Shown one piece after another: positions 26,692-36,813 of a stretch of 64,000 bases of DNA. The DNA is from Mammaliicoccus sciuri. GTDB lineage: Bacteria; Bacillota; Bacilli; Staphylococcales; Staphylococcaceae. Positions within the stretch are counted from its first letter, which is position 1. The number at the start of each line of letters is the position of its first letter. The DNA is taken from the NCBI RefSeq assembly GCF_025561425.1, contig NZ_CP094824.1, positions 682,001 through 746,000 of the forward strand, written 5' to 3'. Made by a program: the position numbers and the translations under genes. Below the pieces are notes generated by a model. The model was not told the DNA's origin and did not search any database. It worked only from the letters and a program-made list of their open reading frames with translations.

Positions 26692-26943
26692 TTTTTACTT
26701 CCCCTCATAATAAACTGTATTCAATTTTAGATATACTTAAAATTGGCACATGTTAAATTGTAAAGCTTTCGCAAAATAAACACAAGGTAAAGATTAACAA
26801 TATTCATACAATAATGACTATTAAAAATAATAGCGTCAATAGTGGCAAGGCTTAAGATAAATGTGAATAAATTTTTAAAATTGTAAGCGTTTTCTGAATT
26901 GGTGAGTAATATGTTTTGAAATGTGAAATTTATGTATATTAAA
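26692..26943. other. AT-rich upstream region of peptide transporter copy B
   Basis: No gene seen; very AT-rich sequence that should hold the minus-strand promoter of copy B. I could not pick a single convincing -35/-10 pair or a clear CodY box. Confidence 0.4.
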
Positions 26944-26972
26944 AGCCGAGTCATGTTGAATATGACTCGGCT
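26944..26972. terminator. terminator of the EamA-queF operon
   Basis: Perfect 11-bp stem AGCCGAGTCAT with ATGACTCGGCT; on the minus strand it is followed by TTTT. Confidence 0.85.
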
Positions 26973-26985
26973 AAATACTGTATTC

Positions 26986-27486
26986 TTATCTGTTGTCGAT
27001 ATTTTCAGGGTATAAATCGTGGTTCATCATACGATACTCTGCCATTTTTTCGTATTTAGAATCTGGTCTTCCGTAATTTGTATAAGGGTCTATAGAAATG
27101 CCTCCGCGTGGCGTGAATTTGCCTAAAACTTCTATATAATGGGGGTCCATTAATTCTATTAAATCATTCATAATAACGTTCATACAATCTTCATGAAAAT
27201 CACCATGGTTTCTAAAACTGAATAAATATAATTTTAATGATTTAGATTCTACCATTTTAACGTTTGGTATATAAGAAATATAAATTGTCGCAAAATCAGG
27301 TTGTCCAGTGATTGGACATAAAGAAGTAAATTCTGGACAATTGAATTTTACAAAGTAATCTCTACCTTGATGTTTATTGTCAAACACTTCTAATACTTCA
27401 GGTTTGTATTGATCATGATATTGATTGTTTTGATTCCCTAGTAACGTAATATCTTTTAATTCGTCTTTGTTTCTTCCCTCTGACAT
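26986..27486 (-). CDS. queF: NADPH-dependent 7-cyano-7-deazaguanine reductase
   Basis: Reduces the nitrile of preQ0 to the amine of preQ1, the last free-base step of queuosine precursor synthesis. The short (type I, 166 residues) form. The thioimide-forming Cys is in [13 protein letters not shown], and the QueF signature motif is [21 protein letters not shown] (Glu-Ser-Lys-Ser-Leu-Lys at its start). It is translated from an ATG whose A overlaps the stop of the upstream EamA transporter (TAATG). The other synthesis genes are at 3.7-5.5 kb. Confidence 0.96.
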   Translation of the reverse strand: MSEGRNKDELKDITLLGNQNNQYHDQYKPEVLEVFDNKHQGRDYFVKFNCPEFTSLCPITGQPDFATIYISYIPNVKMVESKSLKLYLFSFRNHGDFHEDCMNVIMNDLIELMDPHYIEVLGKFTPRGGISIDPYTNYGRPDSKYEKMAEYRMMNHDLYPENIDNR

Positions 27487-28370
27487 TATGATTCTCCTTT
27501 ATTAATTGCTTCTTTAGGTTTAGGATTTCTTTGGGCTTTCTTGAACATATAATAGCCTGCTAAGAATATAATAATGTATCCTAAATAACTGAGTAAATCT
27601 GGTACTTCTTTAAATAAGATGAAACCGAGTATTGCACTGAATATGACAGATGCGTATACAAATATTGAAATATCTTTTGCTGCTGCGAAACTATAGGCAA
27701 TTGTTATACCGAATTGACCAACTGTTGCAAAAACACCTGATAACAATAATATGATGACTTGTGAAAGTGTCATTGGTTCAAATGTAAAGATGACAAATGG
27801 AATTAATGCAACCGTAGAAAAGAATGAAAAGTAAAATACTGTTGTATATGATTTTTCACGTTGTCCTAAAGGTCGTAGGGCAGTATAAGCACCTGCAGCA
27901 AAAATTCCAGATAATAAACCGATAATTGCTGGCATCATATCTGAATCAAATGTAGGCTTAATTATAAACAATGCACCAAGAATCGCTACAATCATTGCAA
28001 TTACTTGATATTTGCGTGCTTTTTCATTTAAAAATATCGCACAAAGTAGTATAGTCCAAAATGGGTTTAACTTCATTAACATATCCGCATCACTTAAAAC
28101 CATGTGATCAATCGCATAAATATTGAGTAATACACCAATAAGTCCAAGTGTAGAGCGTAAAATAAGTAACGGTTGATTTTCTAATTTACCGAAAAATGGT
28201 GCTCTATACTTCATGACAAAGTAAATCGGTACAATCATTGCGATGAGGTTTCTGAAAAGTGATTTTTGAAAAACTGGTAAGTCACCAGATAATCTGAAGA
28301 ATACTGCCATTAAACTAAAACCAATCGAAGAAATGAGTATTGCAATTATTCCTTTTACTGTGGAATTCAT
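27486..28370 (-). CDS. EamA/DMT family transporter, queF operon
   Basis: A 294-residue drug/metabolite transporter with ten membrane segments in two EamA repeats (about 5-135 and 150-285) and a short lysine-rich tail. The stop is joined to the queF start by TAATG, with the queF ribosome binding site inside this gene, so the two are co-translated. The substrate is unknown. The coupling suggests, without proof, a role in moving a deazapurine or a related metabolite. No preQ1 aptamer is visible upstream. Confidence 0.75.
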   Translation of the reverse strand: MNSTVKGIIAILISSIGFSLMAVFFRLSGDLPVFQKSLFRNLIAMIVPIYFVMKYRAPFFGKLENQPLLILRSTLGLIGVLLNIYAIDHMVLSDADMLMKLNPFWTILLCAIFLNEKARKYQVIAMIVAILGALFIIKPTFDSDMMPAIIGLLSGIFAAGAYTALRPLGQREKSYTTVFYFSFFSTVALIPFVIFTFEPMTLSQVIILLLSGVFATVGQFGITIAYSFAAAKDISIFVYASVIFSAILGFILFKEVPDLLSYLGYIIIFLAGYYMFKKAQRNPKPKEAINKGES

Positions 28371-28586
28371 GTAAACACCTTCTATTTTTTATCAATGAAC
28401 ATATATTATCATAATTCACTTTAAAAAGTATATGACTTGTTCTGTGATTGTTTTCGACAAATAAATTTTTATGAAAGCAATTTTCAAATGTTGATATAGC
28501 AACGCTTAGTCGAAACAAGAAGAAAGTCAACCCTATTTTTTTAAAAAATATAAGGTATTATAAGTGTTATGAATCATTTAAAGTGC

Positions 28587-28592
28587 TATAAT
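28587..28592 (+). promoter_or_regulatory. -10 element of the nrdIEF promoter
   Basis: TATAAT in an otherwise AT-rich 374-bp divergent region between the EamA gene and nrdI. The -35 is weak. The predicted start, near 28598, overlaps the first NrdR box. The rest of this region (28371-28586, 28644-28744) shows only the presumed minus-strand promoter of the EamA gene. Confidence 0.55.
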
Positions 28593-28597
28593 GAATC

Positions 28598-28643
28598 ACA
28601 TAATATAGTATGTGCTTATAAAACGTAACACTATATCTTGTGT
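28598..28643. promoter_or_regulatory. tandem NrdR boxes
   Basis: Two 16-bp palindromes, ACATAATATAGTATGT (28598-28613) and ACACTATATCTTGTGT (28628-28643), start 30 bp apart, about three helical turns. This is the classic arrangement of NrdR boxes before ribonucleotide reductase operons. They lie just downstream of the TATAAT, where NrdR-(d)ATP binding would block transcription. Confidence 0.88.
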
Positions 28644-28744
28644 TTTGTGCATTTGAAATAAAAATGAATAAAGTGTTCAATTTTTGTATTTTTTATTTCA
28701 TTTATACAGTTGAATAAGCATTTACATGTGGTAGGTGAAAGTTT

Positions 28745-29143
28745 ATGAAGATAATTTATTACTCTTTAACTGGTAATGTACGACGGTTCATACAGAGAGC
28801 AGGATTGTCTGACACAATGGCTCTCACTGAGGCAAACAAGACAAATGAAATAAATGAACCATTTATAATGGTTACAGGTACAATTGGATTTGGCCAAGTA
28901 CCTGATACTGTACAAGATTTTTTGAAAGTGAATCATCATAATCTTAAAGCAGTAGCAGGTAGTGGAAATAGAAATTGGGGACAGAATTTCGCGAAAGCTA
29001 GTGAAGAAATCGCGAATCAATATCATGTCCCTTTATTGATGAAATTTGAGTTACACGGTAACCAAGCTATAGCAGATGAATTTAAGGAAAAGGTGGTTAA
29101 TCTCTATGAAAATGATAAACAAGCAAAAGAAAAATCATATTGA
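28745..29143 (+). CDS. nrdI: flavodoxin-like NrdI, class Ib ribonucleotide reductase activator
   Basis: A 132-residue FMN protein that supplies the oxidant for assembling the manganese-tyrosyl cofactor of NrdF. The N-terminus [14 protein letters not shown] is the FMN phosphate loop, and the middle contains the family stretch [17 protein letters not shown] and [10 protein letters not shown]. The ribosome binding site is TAGGTG. It is the first gene of nrdIEF and overlaps nrdE by 38 bases. Confidence 0.95.
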   Translation: MKIIYYSLTGNVRRFIQRAGLSDTMALTEANKTNEINEPFIMVTGTIGFGQVPDTVQDFLKVNHHNLKAVAGSGNRNWGQNFAKASEEIANQYHVPLLMKFELHGNQAIADEFKEKVVNLYENDKQAKEKSY

Positions 29144-31211
29144 ATTAAACAATAAAGTAACAAAGAGAAGAGAAGACGGCTTTTTCGATATTGAAAAAGA
29201 TCAAGAAGCATTAGAAGTATATTTAGAAGAAATTGCAGAAAAAACAATTCAATTCAATGATCCTATTGAACGTTTACACTTTTTAGTTGAACAAGACTTT
29301 TATTATGACTTATTTAAAGAATATAGTGAGGCATCATTAAAAGAGATTAACCAGTTTGCAGATTCAATTCCTTTTCAATTTGCAAGTTACATGTCAGCTA
29401 GTAAGTTCTTCAAAGATTACGCTTTGAAGACTAATGATAAATCAGAATACCTTGAAACATATAAAGAACACGTTATTATTGTTTCTCTATATTTAGCTAA
29501 AGGTAATGTTGAACAAGCTAAACAATTTGTTGAAGGTATGATTGAACAACGTATTCAACCTGCAACACCAACATTCTTAAATGCTGGTAGAGCTAGACGT
29601 GGTGAGTTAGTAAGTTGTTTCCTAATAGAAGTAGATGATAGCTTAAATTCAATTAACTTTATTGATTCAACAGCTAAACAATTGAGTAAAATTGGTGGCG
29701 GTGTAGCAATCAACTTATCTAAATTGCGTGCACGTGGTGAAGCTATTAAAGGTATTAAAGGTGTTGCTAAAGGGGTATTACCAGTTGCTAAATCACTTGA
29801 AGGTGGCTTTAGTTATGCTGATCAACTTGGTCAAAGACCTGGTGCGGGTGCAGTATACTTAAACATCTTCCATTATGATGTATTAGAATTCTTAGATACT
29901 AAAAAAGTGAACGCAGATGAAGATATTAGATTATCTACTATTTCTACTGGTTTAATCGTGCCATCTAAATTCTTTGATTTGGCTAAAGAAGGTAAAGATT
30001 TCTATATGTTCGCACCACATACTGTTGAACGTGAATATGGTGTGACACTTGATGATATTAATCTTGATGAATACTATGATGAACTTGTAGCAAATCCTAA
30101 TATCATTAAAAAAGCTAAAGATGCTCGTGATATGTTAAATACAATTGCTCAAACGCAATTACAATCAGGTTATCCTTATTTGATGTTTAAAGATAATGCG
30201 AATAAAGTACATCCTAACTCTAATATCGGACAAATCAAAATGAGTAACTTATGTACAGAAATATTCCAATTACAAGAAACGTCAATTATTAACGATTATG
30301 GTACTGAAGATGAAATCAAACGTGATATTTCTTGTAACTTAGGTTCATTAAATATTGTAAACGTGATGGAATCTAAGAAATTCCGTGATTCTGTACATAT
30401 TGGTATGGATGCTTTAACAGTTGTATCTGATGATACAGATATTAAAAATGCACCAGGTGTAAGAAAAGCAAACAATGAGCTACATTCTGTAGGTTTAGGT
30501 GTTATGAACTTACACGGTTTCTTAGCTAAAAACAAAATTGGTTATGAATCAGAGCAAGCTAAAGACTTCGCAAATGTTTTCTTCATGATGATGAACTACT
30601 ATTCTATTGAACGTTCAATGGAAATTGCGAAAGAAAGACAAGAAACATATGTAGATTTCGATAAATCTGATTACGCTTCAGGTAAATACTTTGAAAAATA
30701 TATCCAACAAGATATTAAACCTGAATACGATAATGTTGCGGCATTATTTGAAGGTTTCGATATTCCAACTGCAGAAGATTGGAAAGCATTAGCAGAAGCT
30801 GTTAAAGAACATGGTTTATACCATGCATATAGACTTGCTATTGCACCAACACAAAGTATTTCATATGTACAAAATGCGACAAGTTCTGTTATGCCAATTG
30901 TTGACCAAATTGAAAGAAGAACATATGGTAATGCAGAAACGTTTTACCCAATGCCATTCTTATCACCTGAAACAATGTGGTATTACAAATCAGCATTTAA
31001 TACAGATCAAATGAAATTAATTGATTTAATTGCAACGATTCAAGAGCATGTAGACCAAGGTATTTCTACAATCTTATATGTAAATTCAGAGATTTCAACA
31101 CGTGAACTTTCAAGATTATACGTATATGCTCACCATAAAGGCTTAAAATCACTTTACTATACACGAAATAAATTATTAAGCGTTGAAGAATGTACAAGTT
31201 GCGCAATCTAA
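29106..31211 (+). CDS. nrdE: class Ib ribonucleoside-diphosphate reductase, alpha subunit
   Basis: Catalytic subunit that reduces ribonucleoside diphosphates to deoxy forms. 701 residues from the ATG at 29106, whose downstream sequence ([18 protein letters not shown]) matches the staphylococcal N-terminus; the longer frame from 29076 is out of line with it. Active-site cysteines appear in [12 protein letters not shown] and CNLGSLNI, and the C-terminal shuttle pair in VEECTSCAI. The N-terminal ATP cone of class Ia is absent, as expected for NrdE. Control through the NrdR boxes upstream of nrdI. Confidence 0.96.
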   Translation: MKMINKQKKNHIELNNKVTKRREDGFFDIEKDQEALEVYLEEIAEKTIQFNDPIERLHFLVEQDFYYDLFKEYSEASLKEINQFADSIPFQFASYMSASKFFKDYALKTNDKSEYLETYKEHVIIVSLYLAKGNVEQAKQFVEGMIEQRIQPATPTFLNAGRARRGELVSCFLIEVDDSLNSINFIDSTAKQLSKIGGGVAINLSKLRARGEAIKGIKGVAKGVLPVAKSLEGGFSYADQLGQRPGAGAVYLNIFHYDVLEFLDTKKVNADEDIRLSTISTGLIVPSKFFDLAKEGKDFYMFAPHTVEREYGVTLDDINLDEYYDELVANPNIIKKAKDARDMLNTIAQTQLQSGYPYLMFKDNANKVHPNSNIGQIKMSNLCTEIFQLQETSIINDYGTEDEIKRDISCNLGSLNIVNVMESKKFRDSVHIGMDALTVVSDDTDIKNAPGVRKANNELHSVGLGVMNLHGFLAKNKIGYESEQAKDFANVFFMMMNYYSIERSMEIAKERQETYVDFDKSDYASGKYFEKYIQQDIKPEYDNVAALFEGFDIPTAEDWKALAEAVKEHGLYHAYRLAIAPTQSISYVQNATSSVMPIVDQIERRTYGNAETFYPMPFLSPETMWYYKSAFNTDQMKLIDLIATIQEHVDQGISTILYVNSEISTRELSRLYVYAHHKGLKSLYYTRNKLLSVEECTSCAI

Positions 31212-31239
31212 TCAATTTAATTAAGATAGGAGATCTAAC

Positions 31240-32211
31240 ATGAAGGCAGTAAACTGGAATACACAAGAAGATATGACGAATATGTTTTGGCGTCAAAACA
31301 TCTCACAAATGTGGGTTGAGTCAGAATTTAAAGTATCTAAAGATATAGCAAGTTGGGAAACATTAACAGAACCTGAAAAGAATGCTTTTAAAAAGGCATT
31401 AGCTGGTCTTACTGGATTAGATACACATCAAGCTGATGATGGCATGCCTCTAATCATGATGCATACGAAAGACTTACGTAAAAAAGCAGTGTATTCATTT
31501 ATGGGTATGATGGAACAAATACATGCGAAAAGTTATTCACATATATTTACGACATTATTACCATCTAGTGAAACAAATGAATTATTAGATAAGTGGGTTG
31601 TTGAAGAACCACATTTGAAATATAAATCAGAAATGATTGTAGGTAATTATCATAAATTATGGGGTAAAGAAGCTTCAATTTATGATCAATACATGGCTAG
31701 AGTATCAAGTGTGTTCTTAGAAACATTCTTATTCTACTCAGGTTTCTACTATCCATTATATTTAGCTGGGCAAGGCCGTATGACAACTTCAGGAGAAATC
31801 ATCCGTAAAATTTTACTAGATGAATCTATCCACGGTGCATTTACTGGTCTAGATGCACAAAGTTTAAAAAATGAATTGTCACAAGACGAACAAATTAAAG
31901 CGGATAGAGAAATGTATCGTATGCTTGATTTACTTTATAAGAATGAATACGAATATACAAAAACATTATATGATGAAATAGGATTGACAAATGATGTTAT
32001 GAACTACGTAACATATAATGCGAATAAAGCATTAGCTAATTTAGGATTTGAACCATATTACGAAGAAAAAGCGTTCAACCCAATCATTGAGAATGCATTA
32101 AATACAAGTACTAAAAACCATGACTTCTTTAGTGTTAAAGGTGACGGTTATGTACTAGCATTAAATGTAGAAGCACTTAAAGATGAAGACTTCATCTTTG
32201 ATGAAAAGTAA
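31240..32211 (+). CDS. nrdF: class Ib ribonucleoside-diphosphate reductase, beta subunit
   Basis: The radical-bearing subunit, 323 residues. Metal ligands lie in GLTGLDTHQADDG, MEQIHAKSYSHIF (Glu-x-x-His) and the helix LLDESIHGAFTG (Glu-x-x-His). The radical Tyr is expected near SYSHIF. The start follows TAGGAG. It is 28 bases after nrdE and ends in a strong terminator, closing the nrdIEF operon. Confidence 0.96.
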   Translation: MKAVNWNTQEDMTNMFWRQNISQMWVESEFKVSKDIASWETLTEPEKNAFKKALAGLTGLDTHQADDGMPLIMMHTKDLRKKAVYSFMGMMEQIHAKSYSHIFTTLLPSSETNELLDKWVVEEPHLKYKSEMIVGNYHKLWGKEASIYDQYMARVSSVFLETFLFYSGFYYPLYLAGQGRMTTSGEIIRKILLDESIHGAFTGLDAQSLKNELSQDEQIKADREMYRMLDLLYKNEYEYTKTLYDEIGLTNDVMNYVTYNANKALANLGFEPYYEEKAFNPIIENALNTSTKNHDFFSVKGDGYVLALNVEALKDEDFIFDEK

Positions 32212-32223
32212 AATAATAAATAG

Positions 32224-32262
32224 TAGCCTAGGACATGTATTTTGTACTAGGCTATTTTTTTT
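32224..32262 (+). terminator. nrdIEF terminator
   Basis: Stem TAGCCTAG with CTAGGCTA, followed by eight T. Confidence 0.88.
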
Positions 32263-32363
32263 ATGGAAAATAAAAAGTTAACATATTTTTCAATATTTAT
32301 TGGAATTTATGTGATATTTATTGTTTATAATGAAGATAATAAATTGAAAGGTGGGTTATATTC

Positions 32364-32780
32364 ATGAAAAGAATATTACTAGGGGTATTAACTGTATTAG
32401 TTATTTCTGTACTAGCAGCATGTGGAAATGATAAGAAAGAGGATGAGCATCATCATTCAGAACATAAGTCTTCTGATAAACCTCAAGCTTTGGAAGTCGC
32501 TTTAGATGTGCCTAAAGAAGCTAAAAGTGGTGAAGAAGTAGAGCTTTCTGCAAAAGTGACACTTGGAGATGAAAAAGTAAAAGATGCAGATGAAGTGATG
32601 TTTGAAATCGTTAAAGATGGGGACAAAAAATCTTCAGAAATGAAGAAAGTTAAAGAAAACAAAGATGGCGTGTATACCTTAAAATACAAATTTAAAGAAG
32701 CGGGTCAATACAATGTAACAAGTCATGTTACTGCTAGAGATCAACACACAATGCCAAATAAAGATATTAATATAAAATAA
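32364..32780 (+). CDS. lipoprotein with YtkA-like domain
   Basis: A 138-residue exported lipoprotein. Signal peptide 1-19 with lipobox LAAC, then a histidine-rich, disordered linker (EDEHHHSEHKSSDK) and an immunoglobulin-like YtkA domain (about 43-138), with the C-terminal HVTARDQHTMPN typical of it. The histidine cluster could bind metal. The family's role is not established; it is often linked with copper or with FixH-like functions. It has its own terminator and lies directly before the Fur-regulated sst operon. Confidence 0.8.
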   Translation: MKRILLGVLTVLVISVLAACGNDKKEDEHHHSEHKSSDKPQALEVALDVPKEAKSGEEVELSAKVTLGDEKVKDADEVMFEIVKDGDKKSSEMKKVKENKDGVYTLKYKFKEAGQYNVTSHVTARDQHTMPNKDINIK

Positions 32781-32782
32781 TT

Positions 32783-32821
32783 AAAAAAGAGTGTTGGAAT
32801 TTAATTCCATCACTCTTTTTT
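32783..32821 (+). terminator. terminator of the YtkA-like lipoprotein gene
   Basis: AAAAAAGAGTGTTGGAAT pairs with ATTCCATCACTCTTTTTT (one T-T mismatch), loop TTA. Confidence 0.9.
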
Positions 32822-32863
32822 ATAAATAGCATTGCATTTGGTCATATTCTTCATTACAATAGA

Positions 32864-32882
32864 GATAATGATAATCGTTATC
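32864..32882. promoter_or_regulatory. Fur box before sstA
   Basis: GATAATGATAATCGTTATC matches the 19-bp Fur consensus at 18 of 19 positions and lies 24 bases before the sstA start codon. Iron-loaded Fur should repress sstABCD. Confidence 0.93.
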
Positions 32883-32906
32883 AACTAAAGAGAAGTAGGG
32901 TGTGAC

Positions 32907-33878
32907 ATGGGAAAGTTTTTAATGCGTTTAGATGTTTTAATCATATTATTAGTAATTGCAACGTTCTTCTCTATTTTTATAGGTGTTTCAGAAGTAAAAC
33001 CTTCACATATATTAAATTTAACTGACGAACAGAAGAATATTTTAGTGTCGAGTAGAATTCCGAGAACAGTCAGTATTATTATTTCAGGGAGTTCATTAGC
33101 TATTTGTGGACTGATTATGCAACAGTTAACAAGAAATAAATTCGTTTCTCCAACAACTGCAGGGACAATGGATTGGGCGAGATTAGGTATATTAATTTCT
33201 CTTATCGTGTTTCCAGAAGCCAATATACTACTTAAATTATTATTTGCTACATTATTAAGCTTATTTGGAACAATTCTATTTATGCAAATTCTCCGGAGAA
33301 TTCAATTTAAAGATGTTATTTTTATACCGTTAGTTGGTATCATGCTTGGAAACATTGTGTCGAGTTTTTCTTCTTTTGTTGCATTACGTACAAATGCTGT
33401 ACAAAGTATTGGTAATTTTATGCAAGGTAATTTCTCAATTATTACAAGTGGTAGATATGAAATTCTTTACATTAGTATTCCGTTATTGATTTTAGCGTTT
33501 ATATTTGCGAATCAATTTACGATTGCTGGTATGGGTAAAGATTTCAGTGTGAATTTAGGACTTAATTATCAAAAAGTCGTCAATATCGGGCTTATCATTG
33601 CATCAATTATTACAGCACTTGTTGTTGTAACAGTTGGTATGATGCCATTCTTAGGATTAATTATTCCTAACTTAGTTTCAATATTTAGAGGAGATCATTT
33701 GAAAAATGCATTGCCGCATACAGCAGTATTTGGTGCATTGTTTGTGATGATTTGTGATGTCATTGGAAGATTAATTATATTCCCTTATGAAATTACTATT
33801 GGTTTAACAATTGGTGTAATTGGTAGTTTCATATTTATAGTATTGCTGATGAAAGGACGTTCTAGAAATGCTCAATAA
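32907..33878 (+). CDS. sstA: siderophore ABC importer permease SstA
   Basis: FecCD-family permease of 323 residues with about nine to ten membrane segments. Conserved are RIPRTVSIIISGSSLAICG near the N-terminus and MMPFLGLIIPNLVSIFRGDH, which contacts the ATPase. The Sst system imports iron carried by catechol and catecholamine ligands. It is the first gene of the Fur-controlled sstABCD operon and overlaps sstB by 11 bases. Confidence 0.9.
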   Translation: MGKFLMRLDVLIILLVIATFFSIFIGVSEVKPSHILNLTDEQKNILVSSRIPRTVSIIISGSSLAICGLIMQQLTRNKFVSPTTAGTMDWARLGILISLIVFPEANILLKLLFATLLSLFGTILFMQILRRIQFKDVIFIPLVGIMLGNIVSSFSSFVALRTNAVQSIGNFMQGNFSIITSGRYEILYISIPLLILAFIFANQFTIAGMGKDFSVNLGLNYQKVVNIGLIIASIITALVVVTVGMMPFLGLIIPNLVSIFRGDHLKNALPHTAVFGALFVMICDVIGRLIIFPYEITIGLTIGVIGSFIFIVLLMKGRSRNAQ

Positions 33879-34833
33879 ATTAACCCCCCTACATAAATTA
33901 ATCCTTTTATCTGTGTTAACGCTATTAATTGCAGCACTTTATTTACTTTATAACATTAATCCTAATATATTGGAGTACCAATTAACCGGACGTGTTAGAA
34001 AAGTTATCGCAATGTTATTAGTAGGTGGCAGTATTGCAGTTTCAACAGTAATTTTCCAAACAATCACGAATAATAGAATTTTAACACCATCCATAATTGG
34101 TTTAGATGCAGTCTATATGTTTATTAAAACGTCTTTAATATTTTTATTTGGTTCAACATCGACTGTCGTACTCAACAATCATCTTAACTTTTTAATTACA
34201 TTGGTAGGTATGATTCTATTTAGTTTATTATTATTCCAAATATTGTTTAGGTCTAAAGACCAAAATGTATTCTTCATATTATTACTAGGTATTGTTTTTG
34301 GAACATTCTTCTCTAGTTTATCTAGTTTTATTGAAATGATGATAGATCCTGAAGAATTCTTATCAATACAAAGTGCAATGTTCGCAAGCTTTAGTGCAAT
34401 AAATGAAGGTTTACTTACGATATCAGGCATTGTTTTATTAATTATGATAGTCATTGCTTTTAAGATAAAGAACTACTTAGATGTATTGTCATTAGGGCGA
34501 GATCAAGCTATTAACCTTGGTGTTAATTATACAAATGTGACGAGATGGTTGATGGTTATGGTTGCACTACTTGTTACTATTTCAACAGCACTCGTTGGAC
34601 CCATTACATTTTTAGGTCTACTTGTCGTGAATTTAGCACATGAATTCATCAAAGAATTCGAACATAAATACATATTACCGGCTTCAATACTCATTAGTTG
34701 GATCAGCTTATTCTTAGGTCAATGGGTCGTGGAGCACTTGTTTGAAGGTAATACAGAAATTAGCATCATGATTAACTTTATAGGTGGCTTTTACTTTATA
34801 TTCTTAATTTTAAAGGAGCGTAATGTAGCATGA
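33868..34833 (+). CDS. sstB: siderophore ABC importer permease SstB
   Basis: Second FecCD-type permease, 321 residues, which should pair with SstA as a heterodimer. The signatures TGRVRKVIAMLLVGGSIAVS and VGPITFLGLLVVNLAHEF correspond to those in SstA. The ribosome binding site AAAGGACG lies within the end of sstA. It overlaps sstC by four bases (ATGA). Confidence 0.9.
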   Translation: MLNKLTPLHKLILLSVLTLLIAALYLLYNINPNILEYQLTGRVRKVIAMLLVGGSIAVSTVIFQTITNNRILTPSIIGLDAVYMFIKTSLIFLFGSTSTVVLNNHLNFLITLVGMILFSLLLFQILFRSKDQNVFFILLLGIVFGTFFSSLSSFIEMMIDPEEFLSIQSAMFASFSAINEGLLTISGIVLLIMIVIAFKIKNYLDVLSLGRDQAINLGVNYTNVTRWLMVMVALLVTISTALVGPITFLGLLVVNLAHEFIKEFEHKYILPASILISWISLFLGQWVVEHLFEGNTEISIMINFIGGFYFIFLILKERNVA

Positions 34834-35630
34834 TTAAAGTCGAAGGATTAACAAAAGCTTATCATCAGCATAAAGTTGTTGATGAAGTAGATATAGAAAT
34901 TGAAAAAGGGAAAATCACATCATTCATTGGACCAAACGGGGCAGGTAAAAGTACGGTCTTAGCGATTGTCAGCCGCTTAATTGATAAAGATAACGGTAAA
35001 ATTACGATAGATGATCAAGATATCGCTTCAATGAAAAGTAATGAACTTGCTAAGAAACTAGCAATTTTAAAACAAGCTAATCATACAGAACTTAAGATTT
35101 CAGTAAGACAACTTGTGAGTTTCGGAAGATTTCCATATTCAAAAGGTAAATTAAAAAAAGAAGATCAAGCTATGATTGATAAAGCGCTAGATTATTTAGG
35201 ACTCACTGAAATTCAAGATAAATATTTAAGTGAACTATCTGGCGGTCAAAGACAAAGAGCTTACATCGCGATGACGATAGCTCAAGATACAGAATACATT
35301 CTATTAGATGAACCATTAAACAACTTAGATATGAAACATTCTGTACAAATTATGAAAATCTTAAGAAGACTTGTGAAAGAAATGAACAAGACAATCGTAA
35401 TTGTTATACATGATATTAATTTTGCTTCATGCTATTCAGATAGAATTATCGCGATCAAAGAGGGGAAAGTTGAAATCGCTGGTATTAAAAACGATGTTAT
35501 TTGTGAAGATGTCTTACGTGACATTTATGACTTAGAAATTAAAATTCAAGAAATTAATGGTCAACGTATTTGTGTCTATTTTGATGATGAATACATCGAA
35601 GAAAAAGAAATTAAAACATTAGCTATGTAG
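34830..35630 (+). CDS. sstC: siderophore ABC importer ATPase SstC
   Basis: A 266-residue FepC/FhuC-type ATPase. Walker A GPNGAGKST, signature LSGGQRQRAYI, Walker B ILLDEPLNNLD and switch VIHDINFA are all intact. It would drive the SstAB permease. Its start overlaps the end of sstB, and it is followed after 101 bases by sstD. Confidence 0.93.
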   Translation: MIKVEGLTKAYHQHKVVDEVDIEIEKGKITSFIGPNGAGKSTVLAIVSRLIDKDNGKITIDDQDIASMKSNELAKKLAILKQANHTELKISVRQLVSFGRFPYSKGKLKKEDQAMIDKALDYLGLTEIQDKYLSELSGGQRQRAYIAMTIAQDTEYILLDEPLNNLDMKHSVQIMKILRRLVKEMNKTIVIVIHDINFASCYSDRIIAIKEGKVEIAGIKNDVICEDVLRDIYDLEIKIQEINGQRICVYFDDEYIEEKEIKTLAM

Positions 35631-35731
35631 CAAAATGAAAACACATTGAAAGGAGTGATGTTCGTAGTTTGTTGGGCAATAGGGTTTTGGACGCATAACT
35701 TATCATAATATTTGAAGGAGAGACATCGATA

Positions 35732-36769
35732 ATGAAAAAAGTTTTCAGTTTTATTTTAATTGCAGTATTATCAGTTGTACTTGTAGCATGTGGAAGTAAT
35801 TCAAGTAGTAAAGAAAAATCATCAAAAGGTGATACGAAGAGTGAGTCTAAAACAGTAGAAATCCAATCGAAATATCAAATTCGTGGTGAAAAGAAAGATG
35901 GTAGTGATTCAAAAACTGTAGAAGATAAAGTTAAAGTACCTGTTAATCCTAAAAAAGTTGTAGTATTAGACTACGGTGCTTTAGATACTATTGAAGCTTT
36001 AGGTGCTAAAGACGCAGTTAAAGGTGTACCTAAAGGTGAAGGTGGCGCATCATTACCAAAATTCTTAGATGCATTTAAAGGTGACGACATTGTAAACACA
36101 GGTTCAGTTAAAGAAGTAAACTATGACAAAGTAGCAGAAATTCAACCAGACTTAATCTTATTCTCTGGTCGTACAGCTGGAACTGAAGTACAAGATGAAT
36201 TGAAAAAAGCAGCACCAGATGCAGCACGTTTATACATTGGCGCAGATGATAGCAATTACTTAGAATCAGTAGAAGAAAACACAACTAACTTAGGTAAAAT
36301 CTTCGACAAAGAAAGTAAAGCAAAAGAATTAAATGCTGATTTAGATAAAAAAGTAAAATCTGCTAAAGATAAAGCTAAAAAATCAGACGACAAAGCAATG
36401 TACTTATTAGTGAACGAAGGTGAATTATCTACATACGGTCCAGGAGCTAGATTTGGTAGCTTAATCTTTGATGTATTAGGTGTTACACCAGTAGATAAAG
36501 ATATTAAAGCAAGCGGTCACGGACAACCAGTAAGCTATGAATATATCACTGAGAAAAACCCTGGAATCATTTATGCTATGGACAGAGGTCAAGCAATCGG
36601 TGGTAAATCAACTGCTAAGAAAGCATTATCAAACGACGTAATTAAAGATGTAGACGCAGTTAAGAACAATAAAGTTGTTAACGTAGATGCACAATTATGG
36701 TACTTAGCATCAGGTGGCGTAAGAACAACTGAAAAACAAGTAGACGAAGTTATTAAAGGTTTAGAATAA
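35732..36769 (+). CDS. sstD: siderophore-binding lipoprotein SstD
   Basis: Receptor of the Sst importer, 345 residues. Signal peptide 1-19 with lipobox LVAC, then a serine/lysine-rich linker and a two-lobed type III binding domain beginning KVPVNPKKVVVLDYGALDT. The ribosome binding site GAAGGAG precedes the ATG. A short SD-like AGGAG with a 16-codon frame lies in the 101-bp gap before it. The domain resembles YclQ-type catechol-siderophore receptors. Confidence 0.9.
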   Translation: MKKVFSFILIAVLSVVLVACGSNSSSKEKSSKGDTKSESKTVEIQSKYQIRGEKKDGSDSKTVEDKVKVPVNPKKVVVLDYGALDTIEALGAKDAVKGVPKGEGGASLPKFLDAFKGDDIVNTGSVKEVNYDKVAEIQPDLILFSGRTAGTEVQDELKKAAPDAARLYIGADDSNYLESVEENTTNLGKIFDKESKAKELNADLDKKVKSAKDKAKKSDDKAMYLLVNEGELSTYGPGARFGSLIFDVLGVTPVDKDIKASGHGQPVSYEYITEKNPGIIYAMDRGQAIGGKSTAKKALSNDVIKDVDAVKNNKVVNVDAQLWYLASGGVRTTEKQVDEVIKGLE

Positions 36770-36779
36770 TAACATAAGA

Positions 36780-36811
36780 AAAGCATGGGACGCGTTGTCC
36801 CATGCTCTTTT
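36780..36811. terminator. bidirectional terminator between sstD and murB
   Basis: GCATGGGAC pairs with GTCCCATGC, 5-base loop, A-run and T-run on opposite sides; it serves both convergent genes. Confidence 0.9.
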
Positions 36812-36813
36812 AC

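Noticed and set aside
32885-33223. 112-residue minus-strand ORF over the start of sstA
   Set aside because: Shadow of the sstA membrane segments; overlaps the Fur box and start codon of a certain gene.
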